Positions 20,427 to 22,314 of a stretch of DNA of 22,314 nucleotides are shown here, in pieces. Position 1 is the stretch's first letter; every line of letters begins with the position of its first letter. The notes beneath the pieces are model-generated. The model saw only the letters and a list, made by a program, of their open reading frames with translations, ran no database searches and had not been told where the DNA came from. Location: the NCBI GenBank assembly GCA_037176905.1, contig JBBBWG010004447.1:1-22314 (forward strand). The letters are read 5' to 3'. Source of the DNA: Azolla pinnata. Taxonomy: Eukaryota; Streptophyta; Polypodiopsida; Salviniales; Salviniaceae. Made by a program: the position numbers and the translations under genes.

Positions 20427-20503
20427 GATGATGATGATGATGGTGATGATGATGCTATCGATGATGATAGTGGTGGTGGTGGTGGTGATGATGATGATTA
20501 TGA
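20427..20503. repeat. GAT/GGT trinucleotide microsatellite
   Basis: Interrupted (gat)n, then (ggt)5-6, then (gat)n again, with a ctatcg break near 20456. It sits just past the likely cleavage site, or inside a longer 3' UTR. Confidence 0.9.
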
Positions 20504-20738
20504 TCTTCTTCATCCCATGCCAGTGAAGTTTTTTTTTTCTTGTAGCACAGAATGTACATTAATTATTCAAGGAAACTTTTGGTGTCTCATATTTTGTAAG
20601 GTAAAAATCTGTTCAGATTTTCCTTATCGATTCGGATCGCATGCATATACAAGTTTCAACCACTATTTTTTAGCATTGGTTCCACAAATATTTCTTGCCC
20701 TGCAATCTTTTTTTCCTTCTATTGCCTTCTATTGCTAG

Positions 20739-21125
20739 CCCATCCTTATATTTCTAACACTTTCCACTATGTTTACCTTTAGCCAAGATTTGATGCACAA
20801 TAGTTTGATCTTACAATATTTTGATCTTGCAATATGTTTCTAACCCAGCTAAGAAGTGTCTTCTATTTCTAACCATCCTTATATTTCTTACCTTGTCCAC
20901 TATTTCTACCTTAGCCAAGATTTGTCTGTAATATCTCTAACTCTATTATCTTTTTCTAACCCAACTAAGAACTGACTTCAATTTCTAACCCATCCTTTAA
21001 AGTATTTCTAAGCATGTCCACTATTTCTACCTTAGCCAAGATTGGTTGCACAATATTTTTCTATTTCTAACCATATCCGTTTCTAACTCAACCAATATTG
21101 GTTACATAATATTTCTTCTAACCCT
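20739..21125. repeat. Minisatellite-like array, about 3.5 units of 117-133 bp
   Basis: Units begin at ccatcc 20740, 20873 and 20990, with a shortened unit at about 21071 (ccatatcc). Each full unit contains a ttccac/gtccactat block, then acctt(t)agccaagat, then a caatat-type stretch (taatat in the second unit). The start of the next unit follows with ttctaaccca(g/a)ctaaga. The units are diverged. Nothing coding is present. Confidence 0.75.
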
Positions 21126-21380
21126 GCGATCATTTAACCTGACCTTAATATTCAGACCTAGCATGTGACATCTCTTATATTCTAACTTGTGGGATAAAGC
21201 AGACCTTGATCCACATCATCCACAACATTATACTCTGATTCGAAAAATCAAACTTGTCACGATTGGAAAAAGAGAATATTCTTGCTCATAAACTATTATT
21301 AAGCTATCAATTAAGGATATAAGAAAACATCAAGGTTTATACTTTGAAGGTTTTTCATGTAAGTATATTTTTTTATCGCT

Positions 21381-21433
21381 CTATCACTTAAAAAGCTTTT
21401 TTTTTCATCACACTATCACTTAAAAAAGCTTTC
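21381..21433. repeat. Short direct repeat
   Basis: ctatcacttaaaaagcttt occurs at about 21381 and again at about 21412 with one extra A. Poly-T lies between the copies. Confidence 0.8.
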
Positions 21434-21742
21434 TACTATCAAAACAATGTATTTTCAATCTCTTACAAAGTTATCGTAATCTTATAACGTTTTTATTTCA
21501 TTTTATTGTTGTGTTTTATTTGTTTCTTAACAAACGTTCCACTATGTTAAGATCCCTTAATAACAAAGGAATACCATTATTAACCTACGGGAATATACTT
21601 GCACTTGTATCACATGTTCATAATTGGCCTTCTATCCAAGAGTATAACTATAATTGTATCTAGTCTCATATCTTGGCTCATATGTAGGCCTTGATTAACG
21701 TTTATATCAGGCCTCGATATATGGGCTTTAATTATTCAAGTA

Positions 21743-21840
21743 CTTATTCAAGCTTATATCCAAGCATACATTTGGACTCTAATTCAAGCTTATATCTAAG
21801 AATGTATCTAGCTATATTATCCAAGCTTATATTGATATTA
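21743..21840. repeat. 37-bp AT-rich repeat, three copies
   Basis: caagcttatat recurs with its a at 21750, 21786 and 21823. It is followed by (c/t)(c/t)aag.at..at in the first two copies and diverges in the third. It has no coding content. Confidence 0.75.
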
Positions 21841-22314
21841 AAACTTATATAATAAATTTATCCACTCACATATTCTAGTTGCTATCCAATAACCTATACA
21901 AATTTGTAGCCGCACTTACATCTAAGATTTTATCTAATGTTCACAACAAATTCAATTGGATATCGCTAATAGATTCTCAATTGTATTCAGCATTATATCT
22001 GCGTGAAATTTCACAAAAAGTACCAATTTAAAACCCATTTCAAGAATAAAATTTTTGAACATAAAACTCAACAAGATAAAAAAAAACGTTTTCCTGATAG
22101 TTATCATGATTAGACATTATAATGAATTTCAACCAAGAAACAATATCAAATAATCTTTTGAATTAATTCTTTTATTATTATTTCAAGAACAAAATAGAAT
22201 TGGCCTACAAGCTATAAGATAAGTATACGCCCAAAGATTAACTCGTATCCAATTAATTCTTGTTAAACGTAACCTACACTAGGTTTGCTCTCAAATCATG
22301 GTTGTTTCTACCGC

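Larger units (their letters stand above)
21126..22314. other. Downstream intergenic DNA
   Basis: AT-rich DNA beyond the two short arrays listed. I looked at both strands and see no ORF with gene-like composition, no RNA gene and no recognisable element. Confidence 0.6.

Noticed and set aside
1..22314. CRISPR arrays, bacterial operons, phage or plasmid modules
   Set aside because: The window is plant nuclear DNA with spliceosomal introns. The repeats seen are tandem duplications and minisatellites without spacers of constant length.

Overview
This window is nuclear DNA from a land plant. It is AT-rich and carries one long gene cut into many exons with GT-AG introns. The introns hold decayed retrotransposons, and the flanks are simple-sequence-rich intergenic DNA. 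I cannot name the species. The large introns and the LINE relic argue against a very compact genome.

The only gene I can support runs on the + strand from 1474 to 20189. Conceptual splicing gives 24 coding exons and a 1108-residue protein that reads through without a stop (3327 nt including TGA). It is the plant homologue of syndetin/VPS50, the subunit that defines the EARP vesicle-tethering complex, in which it joins VPS51, VPS52 and VPS53. The protein has a short alanine-rich N-terminus, a Vps54_N-type domain (about residues 88-370), a variable linker, a middle region with a strongly acidic motif, and a syndetin C-terminal domain (about 880-1108). The exon phases agree across all 23 junctions. 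One intron (intron 2) needs a GC donor instead of GT.

Layout: 1-1000 is upstream DNA made largely of three diverged copies of a roughly 220-320 bp unit, the first inverted relative to the next two. Roughly 940-1473 is the GC-richer promoter and 5' leader, with a G-run and several upstream AUGs. 1474-20189 is the gene. Its introns contain copia-like LTR debris (introns 4, 8 and 10, tentative), an antisense LINE reverse-transcriptase relic (intron 12, confident) and several two-copy short tandem duplications (introns 4, 6 and 13). 20190 to about 20400 is the 3' UTR, with an AATAAA at 20359. From about 20427 to the end is intergenic DNA with a GAT/GGT triplet tract and two minisatellite-like arrays.

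I found no unprecedented gene system. The points most worth checking are the inverted-plus-tandem repeat next to the promoter, the GC-AG intron, the overlapping upstream ORF, and the twin GYVD exon junctions that start with a donor-like GTATGT.
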